This document shows, piece by piece, positions 27,399 to 37,301 of a stretch of 64,000 bases of DNA. Both the position numbers and the translations under genes were made by a program. The notes beneath the pieces were generated by a model. That model saw only the letters and a list, made by a program, of their open reading frames with translations, made no database searches and had not been told where the DNA came from. This DNA is from DASWTL01 sp035575925 (GTDB lineage Bacteria; Bacteroidota; Bacteroidia; Sphingobacteriales; Sphingobacteriaceae): NCBI GenBank assembly GCA_035575925.1, contig DATLXK010000063.1, positions 54,225-118,224 on the forward strand, given 5' to 3'. How positions within the stretch are numbered: the first letter of the stretch is position 1; every line of letters starts with the position of its first letter.

Positions 27399-29093
27399 TT
27401 ACCATTCAGGATTCTGCCTCAATGATCCATCGGCAGACTTCCCAATTTCAGTTTGAGGGATAGGAAAAAGATACATGGCAGGTCTGAAAACATGTTGTCT
27501 GACAGGTGTGGTCTGATAAGTGAAGGTTCCGTTAGTTTGCCTGGTAATCTTCATTCCGTTTAGTGTCCTGTTATCTGTTTGGTCAGCAATTTTCCAACGA
27601 CGCACATCCCAGAAACGATGTTCTTCATAGGCAAGTTCCACACGCCTCTCATTACGTATCCGCTGCCGCATTTGGTCTTGCGTTAGCCCGGCCGGCAACT
27701 GGAACGGCACCAGGCCTGCTCTTTGCCTTACCTGGCCTACAAGGCCATAAACATCTGCTGAAGGACCCTGGTATTCATTTAGTGCTTCTGCTTGATTAAG
27801 TAATACTTCGGAATATCTTATCAGCGGAAAGCAGCGCTGAGTATTAGCAAATCCGGTTGCATTTATTGAAGCGGCATCCAGCATTTTCAGAACATAATAA
27901 CCTGTTCTGGATCCTCCGTCGGGTGCACCGGTATAGGTAAATACAGGAGCAAGTTTGCTCGTATTTCTGTCTAATCTCATACCGCCATTAAATAAAACGG
28001 TGTAGGCCAGGCGCGGGTCACGATTGATGTAGGGGTTAGCTGCGTTGTATCCTGATGAGGGATCTGTAATTAATTTTCCGTCTTTTGTTTCGAAAGCATC
28101 AACAAGTTCCTGGTAAGGAAACGAATTAGCATTTCCACCGCGGCTATTTGGATCATAGAACGCCTCAAGTTCTTTATTAATAGGTTGCATTCTGGCCAGG
28201 ATATACTCGGTATTTTTACGCAGTGTGAATACCTTGTAAAAACCGTAGCCCGGTGCAGTGATATTATCTTCACTCAGCTGGTATACCCCCAGATCGATTA
28301 CTGCTTTGGCAGCCTGAGCTGCCTGAAGCCAACGTTCATTACTGCTCACAGGATACCCTGTTACTTCTTTTAACTCTGCATCCGTAGCGATTCCACCTCC
28401 ATTAAACAGCGGGCTAGCTGCATATAATAACATCCGCGCTTTGAGTGCAAGACAAGCACCTTTGGTTATACGTCCATAATCCTGGGAGAGTTGTTCTTTC
28501 GGCAATAAACCCGCTGCCGCATCACATTCGGAAGTTATGTAATTTACACATTTCTCATACGTATCCCTTTTCCCTGGAATAGCATCCTGTGTTTCAAATA
28601 TTTCATCGCCAATTAATACGACACCTCCAAAGTGCTTAACCAATTGAAAATAATACCAGGCACGCAGAAACTTTGCCTCTCCGGTTAAGCGTAATTTTAA
28701 TGATGCAGATAGCGGGGATTTTGGTAAATTCTTTAGAAAAATGTTTACCCGCCGGATATTAGCATAACAAGGGGTCCATACATCATCTCTGGAATTTACA
28801 GGGCTGATACCACCAGAAGTCCACTTAATAAATTCCTGTGCTGCACTCAATGTTCCTCCTTCAGTTTCATCTGAGCAGGCAGTCAGACCATGATTACTGA
28901 AGCGGTTGTGGGCAGCAAAAAGACCTATGTCTGAATATATCCCGACCAGGGCATCCAGGGTACGGGCACTATCAGTAAATACAGACTCTTCGTTCAAATC
29001 GTTAGTTTGGGTTTTATCCAAAAAATCTGCACCTTTTTTACACGATGAAATTCCAATCAAAGCGGACAGAAAAAGGAAAAATAATGTCTTCAT
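27399..29093 (-). CDS. SusD/RagB-type outer-membrane glycan-binding lipoprotein
   Basis: I chose ATG 29093 because it puts a lipoprotein signal at the N-terminus (LIGISSC, Cys18), giving 564 residues; a longer frame from 29120 would bury it. SusD-like features are TPR helices such as LRAWYYFQLVKHFGGVVLIG, the LKARMLLYAASPLFNG stretch, ECDAAAGLLP, and the C-terminal IRNERRVELAYEEHRFWDVRRW. The protein sits over the SusC pore and captures oligosaccharide. It is paired with the SusC gene 32 bases upstream. Confidence 0.93.
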   Translation of the reverse strand: MKTLFFLFLSALIGISSCKKGADFLDKTQTNDLNEESVFTDSARTLDALVGIYSDIGLFAAHNRFSNHGLTACSDETEGGTLSAAQEFIKWTSGGISPVNSRDDVWTPCYANIRRVNIFLKNLPKSPLSASLKLRLTGEAKFLRAWYYFQLVKHFGGVVLIGDEIFETQDAIPGKRDTYEKCVNYITSECDAAAGLLPKEQLSQDYGRITKGACLALKARMLLYAASPLFNGGGIATDAELKEVTGYPVSSNERWLQAAQAAKAVIDLGVYQLSEDNITAPGYGFYKVFTLRKNTEYILARMQPINKELEAFYDPNSRGGNANSFPYQELVDAFETKDGKLITDPSSGYNAANPYINRDPRLAYTVLFNGGMRLDRNTSKLAPVFTYTGAPDGGSRTGYYVLKMLDAASINATGFANTQRCFPLIRYSEVLLNQAEALNEYQGPSADVYGLVGQVRQRAGLVPFQLPAGLTQDQMRQRIRNERRVELAYEEHRFWDVRRWKIADQTDNRTLNGMKITRQTNGTFTYQTTPVRQHVFRPAMYLFPIPQTEIGKSADGSLRQNPEW

Positions 29094-29125
29094 ATGTTTT
29101 AATTTAATCGCTGCTCTCAAAGTGT

Positions 29126-32100
29126 TTAAAATCCTGCCTGTAATCCGAAATTGAAGACACGGGAATTTGGATAAGCGCCCCCAAGACTCGCAGTAGCTAC
29201 TTCGGCATCCTGTTGATACTTATCATAATTGTTAAATGTCAACAAGTTATATCCGCTAACATAAACACGTACATTGCTCATTTTTAATCGTTCAATCAAT
29301 TTTACAGGAATTTGATACCCAAGGTCCACTGATTTTAAACGCACGTAGGCTGCATCAATCAGCCAAAAATCAGAAGAAAATGATCTTGATGAATTAATAC
29401 TTGATGCTGAAGTTGTTAACCGATGGAATGTAGCCGATGATGCGGTCTCAGGGGTCCATCTGCCCAGATGAACAGGCTGGAGGTTTGACACGAAAGGTTC
29501 AATACCTTCTGCAATAATCCTGAAACTGTACCCGAAAGAGCTTTGCAACAGGGTGCTGATATCAAATCCCTTATAAGCAAGGGTAAAATTAAGTCCTGCA
29601 CTTGAAGTGGGTAGATTCGGCTTGCCTATTACACCCTGATCGAACTCATCAATAATCATGTCGCCGTTTAAGTCTTTATATTTCAGATCTCCAGGCGAGG
29701 CTCCTGCAGCCGGAACTGCACTTTTAAGCACATCATTAGCATCAGCATAAAAGCCAATCCATGTAAAGCCCAAAGGTTGCCCGATTGGCTTACCAGTAGT
29801 TGATAGCCATGGAAATGCCGGAGTTGCTTCGTCAGAATTAATTACCCTGTTTTTCGCGAATGAAAAATTCCCTGTAACCGAGTATTTCAGTTTCTTATAT
29901 GCATTTCGGTAGCTTAGCTGCCCGTCCCAGCCTTTGTTACGAACTTCCCCAAGATTTTCACGCGGTAACCCTATCCCAATCACATTAGAAATAGATCGCC
30001 TGGGTATAAGCTGATCATACCGAAAATTATTGAAATAGTCAACTGTTAGAGCTAATTTACCCTTAAACATGTTTATATCTGTTCCAATATTCATCTTCTT
30101 TTCTTTTTCCCAGGTCACATTATTATTTCCAAGCGTACCTTCACGGATACCCACGTAATTGTTATGCGTTTCACCGAAAGAATACTGGTATATACCGGTT
30201 GATGTTGGAAACGGCGACCGGTTCCATACCTGTTCATATAAGTACTGGTTCCCTGCCACTACGTCTGAACCTACCAAGCCATATGAGCCCCTGATCTTGA
30301 AAAGATCGATAAAAGGCAAAGCTGTTTTAAAGAAATCCTCTTCTCCTATATTCCATCCGGCAGATGCTGCGGGAAACAAACCGAAACGCTGAGCACTGGC
30401 GAACCTGTCTGAGCCATTCCGTGATGCAACCAATTCTAACAGATACTTACTCTTAAAATCATATCCCATTCTTAAAGTAGCACCTTTAAAATTAGTTGGA
30501 ATATTGGCCGGAACAGATGCCCGATCTATCCGTGTGGTAGTATTATAAAGTGCCAATCCGTATAAGTGATGCTTTTTGTCAAATGTCCGGTCGTAATTTA
30601 ACATACCCTGAATATTTGTTGTACGGGTAGTAGGATTGGCAATTGTGTACGATACATTTAATTTCTCTAACCTAAAATTCTGATAATCAGGGTTTTGTTT
30701 ATAAGTGCCTGTTTGGGGATTATAAAAATAAGAGGGAACTTCTCCTCCACTCCGGTTCAGGTTCCGGTTATTTGACAGCGTACTGGCATAAGCCAATGTA
30801 CCTTTTGCTGATAAACCCTTAGTAAGCATACTTAACTTCTGAGTGCCTCCCACTACAATATTCAAATCGTTGGTAAAATTGCGGTTATATCCCAATTGAG
30901 CCAATCTGCCTATTACACTACTCTTTCCGTACCTGCTGCGGCCCATATTTCCTTCCTGGGTATAGGAAGGACTATAGGGATATGATCCGTTAGGATTCGT
31001 TAGCGGGTAAGCGTATGGCGGTAATATCTGAAAACTGTACATTTCCTCAAAAACGTTGTTTTGAGTATTAATGGGGTTTGTTATATATGGCCCATTGGTT
31101 TCGCCAAAACGGCCGGTAACATCTAACCGGAAATCGAGAGTTTTTGAGGCCTTTACATCCAGGTTTGACCTGAAATTATATCGCTGATAATAATAATTGT
31201 TATTAAACTCACTTTTGCTGGTAGTAAAGTCCTTTAATAATCCGTTCTGCCACACATTTCCCAGTGAAACAAAATACTTCACCGTTTCAGTTCCACCTCT
31301 GATATCCAGATTGTTACGGGTCTGGAGGCTTGAGTTTTTTAATAATACATCCACCCAATTCACATTTGCATGGCCATATGGATCCTGGCCGTTTCGGAAA
31401 AGTTCCAGATCCTGTGCAGTGAACTGCTCAGGCAGCCCATCGTTGCGTAATGCTTCGTTCCGAAGCAGGGCAGTTTGATACGAATCAAGAAATTCAGGCC
31501 GGTCAATTATTTGCTGAACACCGGTTTCTGTAGTAAAAGATACACGGGGTTTACCTACCTGACCTCTTTTTGTGGTGATGACCAATACTCCGTTCGCGCC
31601 TTTTATTCCATATACTGCCGTTGTGGAAGCGTCTTTTAAAATGGATATAGTTTCAATTTCATTGGCATCTATTTGCGCAACCTGTGCATACGTATATTCA
31701 ATATCGTCTACAATGATTAATGGCTGATTACCTGCAGCGTTTAATGAACTCGCCCCGCGAATGAAAAAATCAGCAGCGTCCTGCCCCGGCCGTCCTGAAC
31801 GTTGCTGCGAAAAGAATCCGGGCAGCCTTCCGGCAAGGGTGTTTTGCACATTTGGCGTTGGTACTCCCCGTATATCCGAAGCTGGAATTGAGCTTACCGC
31901 TGATGCATTATTAAGCTTTGTTGAAGTTCCAAAACCAACTATTACCACTTCTTCCAGCCCTTTTGCATCTGGTTCCAGTGAAATACTCACGTCTCTCCGA
32001 TCTGCCACATTTACTTCCTTCGACAAATAACCGATAAATTGAACGATTAATATATTACTGCTTCCCCGCAAGGTTAGCTGGAAAGCACCGTTTGCATTGG

Positions 32101-32257
32101 TTAAAGTTCCATTACCGGCCTGGTCTTTTTCATAGATTGAAGCGGCAGGCAATGGTCCATCAGCATCTCTTACAGTACCTTTTATAGTACGGTTTTGTGC
32201 CTGCATACCTAAGCTGCAGCAGGAAAAAAATACAATTACAAGTAAAAATCTTTTCAT
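29126..32257 (-). CDS. SusC/RagA-type TonB-dependent transporter
   Basis: I use ATG 32257 as the start (1043 residues), since MKRFLLVIVFFSCC is a proper signal peptide; an upstream in-frame ATG at 32314 would overlap the preceding SusD gene. Order: signal peptide, carboxypeptidase-regulatory-like domain (IKGTVRDADGPLPAASIYE), a poorly conserved TonB-box region before VVIVGFGTSTKLN, plug domain with IRGASSLNAAGNQPLIIVDD and the SusC hallmark ISILKDASTTAVYGIKGANG, and a C-terminal 22-strand barrel. It imports oligosaccharides across the outer membrane. Confidence 0.94.
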   Translation of the reverse strand: MKRFLLVIVFFSCCSLGMQAQNRTIKGTVRDADGPLPAASIYEKDQAGNGTLTNANGAFQLTLRGSSNILIVQFIGYLSKEVNVADRRDVSISLEPDAKGLEEVVIVGFGTSTKLNNASAVSSIPASDIRGVPTPNVQNTLAGRLPGFFSQQRSGRPGQDAADFFIRGASSLNAAGNQPLIIVDDIEYTYAQVAQIDANEIETISILKDASTTAVYGIKGANGVLVITTKRGQVGKPRVSFTTETGVQQIIDRPEFLDSYQTALLRNEALRNDGLPEQFTAQDLELFRNGQDPYGHANVNWVDVLLKNSSLQTRNNLDIRGGTETVKYFVSLGNVWQNGLLKDFTTSKSEFNNNYYYQRYNFRSNLDVKASKTLDFRLDVTGRFGETNGPYITNPINTQNNVFEEMYSFQILPPYAYPLTNPNGSYPYSPSYTQEGNMGRSRYGKSSVIGRLAQLGYNRNFTNDLNIVVGGTQKLSMLTKGLSAKGTLAYASTLSNNRNLNRSGGEVPSYFYNPQTGTYKQNPDYQNFRLEKLNVSYTIANPTTRTTNIQGMLNYDRTFDKKHHLYGLALYNTTTRIDRASVPANIPTNFKGATLRMGYDFKSKYLLELVASRNGSDRFASAQRFGLFPAASAGWNIGEEDFFKTALPFIDLFKIRGSYGLVGSDVVAGNQYLYEQVWNRSPFPTSTGIYQYSFGETHNNYVGIREGTLGNNNVTWEKEKKMNIGTDINMFKGKLALTVDYFNNFRYDQLIPRRSISNVIGIGLPRENLGEVRNKGWDGQLSYRNAYKKLKYSVTGNFSFAKNRVINSDEATPAFPWLSTTGKPIGQPLGFTWIGFYADANDVLKSAVPAAGASPGDLKYKDLNGDMIIDEFDQGVIGKPNLPTSSAGLNFTLAYKGFDISTLLQSSFGYSFRIIAEGIEPFVSNLQPVHLGRWTPETASSATFHRLTTSASSINSSRSFSSDFWLIDAAYVRLKSVDLGYQIPVKLIERLKMSNVRVYVSGYNLLTFNNYDKYQQDAEVATASLGGAYPNSRVFNFGLQAGF

Positions 32258-32297
32258 GCTATTTGTTTTACAACATATTTTTTGTTGTCGCGGAGTA

Positions 32298-33938
32298 TTA
32301 ATTCCATCCTTCATTTTGTTTCAGGTTAGGATTTTTTATGATCTCACTATACGGAATTGGGTAACGGTACATTTTGGGGGTAAACACAGGCTTAGCAACT
32401 TCAATTCGCTCATAAGTTAATGTTCCGTTAGGATTATTAGTGATCTTCATTCCATGCAGTGGTTTATTAAGTTCAGATTCAGCAATCTTCCAGCGTCTTA
32501 AATCCCAGAAACGTTGTTCTTCAAAAGCCATTTCAACTCTTCTTTCCTGACGAATTGCATCCCGCATCTGGTCTTTTGTTAATCCGATCTTTAATGTAAA
32601 AGGCACTAAACCTGCACGTCTCCTGATATCTTCAACAATTTTATATACTTCTAAAGTAGGCCCCTGATATTCATTAAGAGCTTCTGCAAGATTCAACAGC
32701 ACCTCCGCATACCTGAAAATAATAAAATTATGTGTCTGAGTTGGGTAGGAGGTCTGAGCACTCATATCTCCCATAAATTTCCGCATATAGTATCCGGTCT
32801 TGGTTTGAGTTACGGCTCCTCCCGGTTTATCGAGCCCGCCTTCGTAGGTTTGTATGGCACGCTTCAGCCATAGTGTTCCGTTTGTAAATACAGTTAAATA
32901 AAATCTGGGGTCGCGCGTTCCCGCCGCGTATGGGTTCGATGCCAAATATCCTGAAGCGGGATCCGTGATGGGAAGTCCGTTCTTCATTTGAAAAGCATCA
33001 ACCAATTGTTGCGTTGGACTGGTATAACCCCTGCTTGTAGGTGTTACAAACCCCACCGGCGCATTGTTAGTTTCCACATCATTGGTCTGCCCCCGCTGAT
33101 AAGCCAGAATCACCTCTTTATTTTTTCTTGCAGTAAATACGGTTGAAAAGCTTGTTTCAAGTGCAAATACATTCAGAGCTATAATATCTTTTGCAGCATC
33201 GGCAGATCTTTTCCACAATGCAGCATCTGAGCCCGGATTATTCAAAGGGCTGGCTGCCAGCAGGAGTATTTTAGCTTTAAGAGCTAATACCGCACCCCGT
33301 GTAATACGGCCAAGGTTGCCATCGTCAATAGGATCGGGCCGCACTTTATTTGCAATCGCATCACATTCCGAAACAATATATTCAACACATTCTGCGTACG
33401 AATTTCTGGATACCTGTATTTCATCATCCAGTGTAAATATTTTATCCCCGATCAGCGGAACACCTCCATAGCGTTTCACCATCTCAAAATAACACATAGC
33501 CCGTAAAAATCGTGATTCAGCTTTCCACCATTCCTTTAACTGCGCATCACGCATAGGAACCTTATCAATATTGGCAAGCAGTTCATTCACCTTGCGAATG
33601 CCCTCGTAATTTTTTGCCCAGGCATCATCCGGGTTTGATACAGAACTAATCCTATCATTGGTGAGGCGCGATACAGCACTGCCGTTCAGCGATGGAACGG
33701 CATCATCTGAGGCAGCATCCAGTAACGAATTATCAATACGGTTGAACCCGTTGGGAAGATAGGAATACGTATTATGCAAAAAATTTCGTGCGTATATTCC
33801 TGCCGAATCCGTTACATCCCATACATAATCTTCCGTAAGTTTTTCAAGCGGTTCCTTTTCAAAATTCTTTTTGCAGGCGCTAAGTGCAAGTATACTTGCC
33901 ACACAAACAAAAAGTATAGAAGCTTTGCTTATTATCAT
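32298..33938 (-). CDS. SusD/RagB-type outer-membrane glycan-binding lipoprotein
   Basis: A 546-residue lipoprotein with LALSAC (Cys22). SusD features: FLRAMCYFEMVKRYGGVPLIG, GRITRGAVLALKAKILLLAA, and the C-terminal IRQERRVEMAFEEQRFWDLR. It is closely similar in layout to the SusD at 27399 (both have the LTKDQMRDAIRQERR / LTQDQMRQRIRNERR motif), which suggests an ancestral tandem duplication of the susCD unit. Its SusC partner starts upstream with a 12-base gap. Confidence 0.93.
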   Translation of the reverse strand: MIISKASILFVCVASILALSACKKNFEKEPLEKLTEDYVWDVTDSAGIYARNFLHNTYSYLPNGFNRIDNSLLDAASDDAVPSLNGSAVSRLTNDRISSVSNPDDAWAKNYEGIRKVNELLANIDKVPMRDAQLKEWWKAESRFLRAMCYFEMVKRYGGVPLIGDKIFTLDDEIQVSRNSYAECVEYIVSECDAIANKVRPDPIDDGNLGRITRGAVLALKAKILLLAASPLNNPGSDAALWKRSADAAKDIIALNVFALETSFSTVFTARKNKEVILAYQRGQTNDVETNNAPVGFVTPTSRGYTSPTQQLVDAFQMKNGLPITDPASGYLASNPYAAGTRDPRFYLTVFTNGTLWLKRAIQTYEGGLDKPGGAVTQTKTGYYMRKFMGDMSAQTSYPTQTHNFIIFRYAEVLLNLAEALNEYQGPTLEVYKIVEDIRRRAGLVPFTLKIGLTKDQMRDAIRQERRVEMAFEEQRFWDLRRWKIAESELNKPLHGMKITNNPNGTLTYERIEVAKPVFTPKMYRYPIPYSEIIKNPNLKQNEGWN

Positions 33939-33950
33939 TGTTTTTAAAAC

Positions 33951-36900
33951 TTAAAATTTAATATTCAGGCCTGCATTTATAACTCGTTGAACAGGAATAG
34001 AGGCTCCAAAATATTCCGGGTCAAGCCTATCAAACTCTGCGGATGTAAATAGATTTAGCCCATTAGCAAACAAACGAACTGAAGAAAGACGAAGCTTGCT
34101 GGCCAGTTTATGTGGAAATGTATATCCTGCTTCAGCATTCTTCAGGCGCATATAGTCTGATGACCGGACAAAAAATGTTGAAGCTGCCTGATTGTTAATA
34201 TTTTCACCAATGGATAGCCGGGGATAATCTGCATTTGCAGCATTAGCGGGTGTCCATCTGTTTTGATGATGTTGAAACGCCTGATACCGTCCATTACTCT
34301 GAAATTCAATTTCAGAATCTCCGTCTGTTAAACGCCTCCTGTTCTCAACCCCCTGGAATAACATGCTCAGGTCAAAGCCTTTAAAATTAAACCCAATTGT
34401 TGCACCATAATATAGTAATGGTTTTTCGGAACCGATTGGAGCCTGATCATATTGGTTAATAATGTTATCGTTGTTGAGATCTTTGTATTTAATATCGCCC
34501 GGCACAGGTATGTATCCCTCAGTTTTGGCACTGTTGTTAATCTCGGCCTGCGATTGAAAAAATCCGTCAGCAATATAACCGAAATTTAAACCTACCGCCC
34601 GTCCGGTTCTTTTCATCCAGTCATGCTGACGAAAAACTTCATCCTGATATATGATTTCAGATTTTATTGATGAAAGATTTCCGGAAAAGAAATAGTTAAA
34701 TCCACGTATGCTGTTCTGCCAGCCAAGCACGGCTTCTGTACCTGTAAATCTGTTTATCCCAATATTTTCCTGAGGGTAGGCATTGCCTATGATGGTGGAA
34801 TTAAGCCCACGCTGCTGCATGAGATCGAAAAATTTATTATTAAAATACTCAGCGGTTAAAGACAGGTGATTCTTAAAAAATAATGCATCCAGTCCAAAAT
34901 TAAATTTATTTGCCTTTTCCCAGGTAGCATCAGGATTTGCCAGTACCTGTTGCTTCAGCCCGGATGAGCCTCCCGCATTTACACCAAACGAATAAGGTGT
35001 AGCTATGCTTTGGTCATCTGTAAAATATTGATTGTACACATAGTAACCAATATCTGCATTACCTGTGCGTCCATAGCTTGTTCTCAGCTTTAAATTGTTT
35101 ATCCAGCTGGTGTTATCTTTAATAAAACTTTCTTCGGAAATGATCCAGCCCAGCCCCGCGGCAGGGAAAAAACCCGCCCTGCTGCCTGGAATGTAACGAT
35201 TAAAACTACTGTAACTTACTGCAGCTTCTGCCAGGTACTTTCCCTTAAATGCATAGCTTAACCTGGTGCCCAAATTAGAATAATTAGCAGGAAGCTCACT
35301 TCCTGAATTTTCAATTTGCTGATTGGCCAGCAACAGTGCATTAAAATTATTATCACCTAAAAGTTTATCATAACCTAATGAAAGTTCTGTATACGTATAC
35401 TTTCTGGATGTGCCTACACTAAACCCGTTAGACTGCTCGCCATTTGTACCTATTCTCTGATAGCTGGCCGGAGAGCCTGCAATATATTTATATACAGCGA
35501 ATGTCTTATCTCTATCGATAGCTTGTATAGTGGTTGTGTTGAATGATACCTTTCCCTTAGCCCATAAGCCAGCTATCAATCCATCCAGTTTACGTGTTAG
35601 TTCGAGGTCGGCTGCGAGATCTCTCGAAAAATCTGATTGATATCCTGACAAAACTGACTGTCCGTAAATATTGTTGGTATAACTTTGATTACCACCAAGC
35701 GATCCATCAGGATTCAGGACAGGATATGCATTGCTTGGGGTTCTCAGCAAGGTGGAAAAAATGCTTTGTGTACCAACGCCCGGTTGATTGCCATTCTGCA
35801 CCCTTCCAAAAAGGTTTAGAGCAACCATGGTGCTTTTATTAAGATCTACACTGATATTGGACCGTATCAGGTAACGATCACTCTGCGCATTGGTGTTGTA
35901 CGAACTTAAATTTGAAGTTTTAAAGTATCCACCCTGATTTAAATAATCGAGTGATACAAAATAACGGGCAGTATTACCGCCGCCTTCCATATTCAGGTTA
36001 TAACGGCTTGATGTGGCACTCTTGTTAAGAATTGTATTATACCAGTCTACATTGGGAAAGCTTATAGGATCTGAACCATTTTTATAAGCATCGAGCATCG
36101 TTTGCGTGTACACCGGAGCCTGTTTATCATTTTGTAATGCTTCATTATATAATGTTGCATACTCAAATGAATTAAGTGTCTCAGGAAGCTTTAACAGTGT
36201 TTGGGATGCGCCCTGAGCAGTAAACGAAATCCGTGGCAGACCTATTTGGCCTTTTTTGGTTGTAACGAGTACTACCCCGTTTGAAGCTCGTTGCCCAAGC
36301 AATACAGTTGATAAAGCATCTTTTAAAACAGTGATTGATTCTACTTCTTCAGGATCCAGTGATGAAAAGCCCCGTGGCACACCATCGATCAGAATCAGCG
36401 GCGAGTGACCTCTTAGTGAAAATGAAATCCCTGATCCATCACGACCTAAAAGACCGCTTGATTGGATTATATTAGCGCCTGCCAGGCGTCCCTGAAGACC
36501 TATAAGAAAGGTTGGCGATGGTGATGTAGTAAGCTGATTAGTATATACCGTCCCTGTTGATTGCACAAGTCGCGAAACAGGCTGCCTGCCATTTAGTATC
36601 TGTAATGTATCCGTAGCCATATAAATATAGCGCTCTCTCATCTGAACATCAGTCAAACTACGTCCATTTGATATCAGAGTATAATCGTAAAATTTTGGAT
36701 GGCTGATCTCCAAGGCCTTTCCATCCTTAGCGAGGATAAAAAACTTACCATCTGAACCGGATACTGCTAAATTATCACCTCCTTTTACTTTTATCCTGGC
36801 ACCATAAAGAGGCATACCGTAATTGTCACGGATAATGCCTTTCACCGAATCGGCATTCACAAATAAAGGGGAAGATAGGGATGCTTCTGCCGATAGGCTA

Positions 36901-36959
36901 AAAAAAAATGAGAATGCCAGTAAGAAAGCACAGATCATTCTAAAATATAGTTGACGCAT
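33951..36959 (-). CDS. SusC/RagA-type TonB-dependent transporter
   Basis: 1002 residues, with signal peptide MRQLYFRMICAFLLAFSFFF ending near SAEAS. A divergent carboxypeptidase-regulatory-like domain follows (VKGIIRDNYGMPLYGARIKV). The plug carries FSLRGHSPLILIDGVPRGF and ITVLKDALSTVLLGQRASNG, altered from the usual DASSTAIYG. The barrel ends in INAGLNIKF. The spacer between the regulatory domain and the plug is longer than in the other two SusC proteins and has no VVVxGYG motif. It is the first gene of the minus-strand susCDsusCD block. Confidence 0.92.
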   Translation of the reverse strand: MRQLYFRMICAFLLAFSFFFSLSAEASLSSPLFVNADSVKGIIRDNYGMPLYGARIKVKGGDNLAVSGSDGKFFILAKDGKALEISHPKFYDYTLISNGRSLTDVQMRERYIYMATDTLQILNGRQPVSRLVQSTGTVYTNQLTTSPSPTFLIGLQGRLAGANIIQSSGLLGRDGSGISFSLRGHSPLILIDGVPRGFSSLDPEEVESITVLKDALSTVLLGQRASNGVVLVTTKKGQIGLPRISFTAQGASQTLLKLPETLNSFEYATLYNEALQNDKQAPVYTQTMLDAYKNGSDPISFPNVDWYNTILNKSATSSRYNLNMEGGGNTARYFVSLDYLNQGGYFKTSNLSSYNTNAQSDRYLIRSNISVDLNKSTMVALNLFGRVQNGNQPGVGTQSIFSTLLRTPSNAYPVLNPDGSLGGNQSYTNNIYGQSVLSGYQSDFSRDLAADLELTRKLDGLIAGLWAKGKVSFNTTTIQAIDRDKTFAVYKYIAGSPASYQRIGTNGEQSNGFSVGTSRKYTYTELSLGYDKLLGDNNFNALLLANQQIENSGSELPANYSNLGTRLSYAFKGKYLAEAAVSYSSFNRYIPGSRAGFFPAAGLGWIISEESFIKDNTSWINNLKLRTSYGRTGNADIGYYVYNQYFTDDQSIATPYSFGVNAGGSSGLKQQVLANPDATWEKANKFNFGLDALFFKNHLSLTAEYFNNKFFDLMQQRGLNSTIIGNAYPQENIGINRFTGTEAVLGWQNSIRGFNYFFSGNLSSIKSEIIYQDEVFRQHDWMKRTGRAVGLNFGYIADGFFQSQAEINNSAKTEGYIPVPGDIKYKDLNNDNIINQYDQAPIGSEKPLLYYGATIGFNFKGFDLSMLFQGVENRRRLTDGDSEIEFQSNGRYQAFQHHQNRWTPANAANADYPRLSIGENINNQAASTFFVRSSDYMRLKNAEAGYTFPHKLASKLRLSSVRLFANGLNLFTSAEFDRLDPEYFGASIPVQRVINAGLNIKF

Positions 36960-37301
36960 AATTTATTTTCTTGTTTGATCCCTTTATAGCTCTGTGAAAT
37001 GAGCGTAATTCCACGTAATTCTAAAAGTAGTTTATTAAAAAATAATAGAAAGCTGTTTGTTCAATCAATGGAGGATGATGATCGGTTTAATAGTTTAAAC
37101 AAGTATATGAAAATGTAATGGATTATAAAAAATATAAAACAATTTTTTATACCCAATTGTATAGAAGTTTTTTAAAGTTAAAAACTGTACATGCACATAG
37201 ATGCAATCAATTGCATTGATGTGCATTAATCCTATTATTTGTAACCTGAAAATAAGTGGGTTTGTCTTAATAAATTTGAAACCCCGTGTATAATATCTGG
37301 C
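36960..37301. other. Leader region upstream of the susCDsusCD block
   Basis: 342 bases without a gene. It holds two CGTAATTC direct repeats 10 bases apart (37004-37011 and 37014-37021), a GTTTAAAC palindrome (37093-37100) and a long inverted repeat (37191-37226, separate entry). It should carry the promoter of the SusC gene, but no exact -7 element was seen. Confidence 0.5.
37191..37226. repeat. 17+2+17 inverted repeat (possible operator or hairpin)
   Basis: Arms ATGCACATAGATGCAAT (37191-37207) and ATTGCATTGATGTGCAT (37210-37226) are complementary except for two adjacent positions, with a 2-base spacer. Inside it, ATGCAAT-CA-ATTGCAT is perfect. It lies 75 bases past the Gfo/Idh stop and about 230 bases before the SusC start. 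No T-run follows on either strand, so a plain terminator is unlikely. The TTGCA half-site also occurs at the lacI-type gene start. Confidence 0.6.

Noticed and set aside
32258..32314. Longer N-terminus for the SusC at 29126
   Set aside because: It overlaps the upstream SusD gene end and would place 19 charged residues before the signal peptide.
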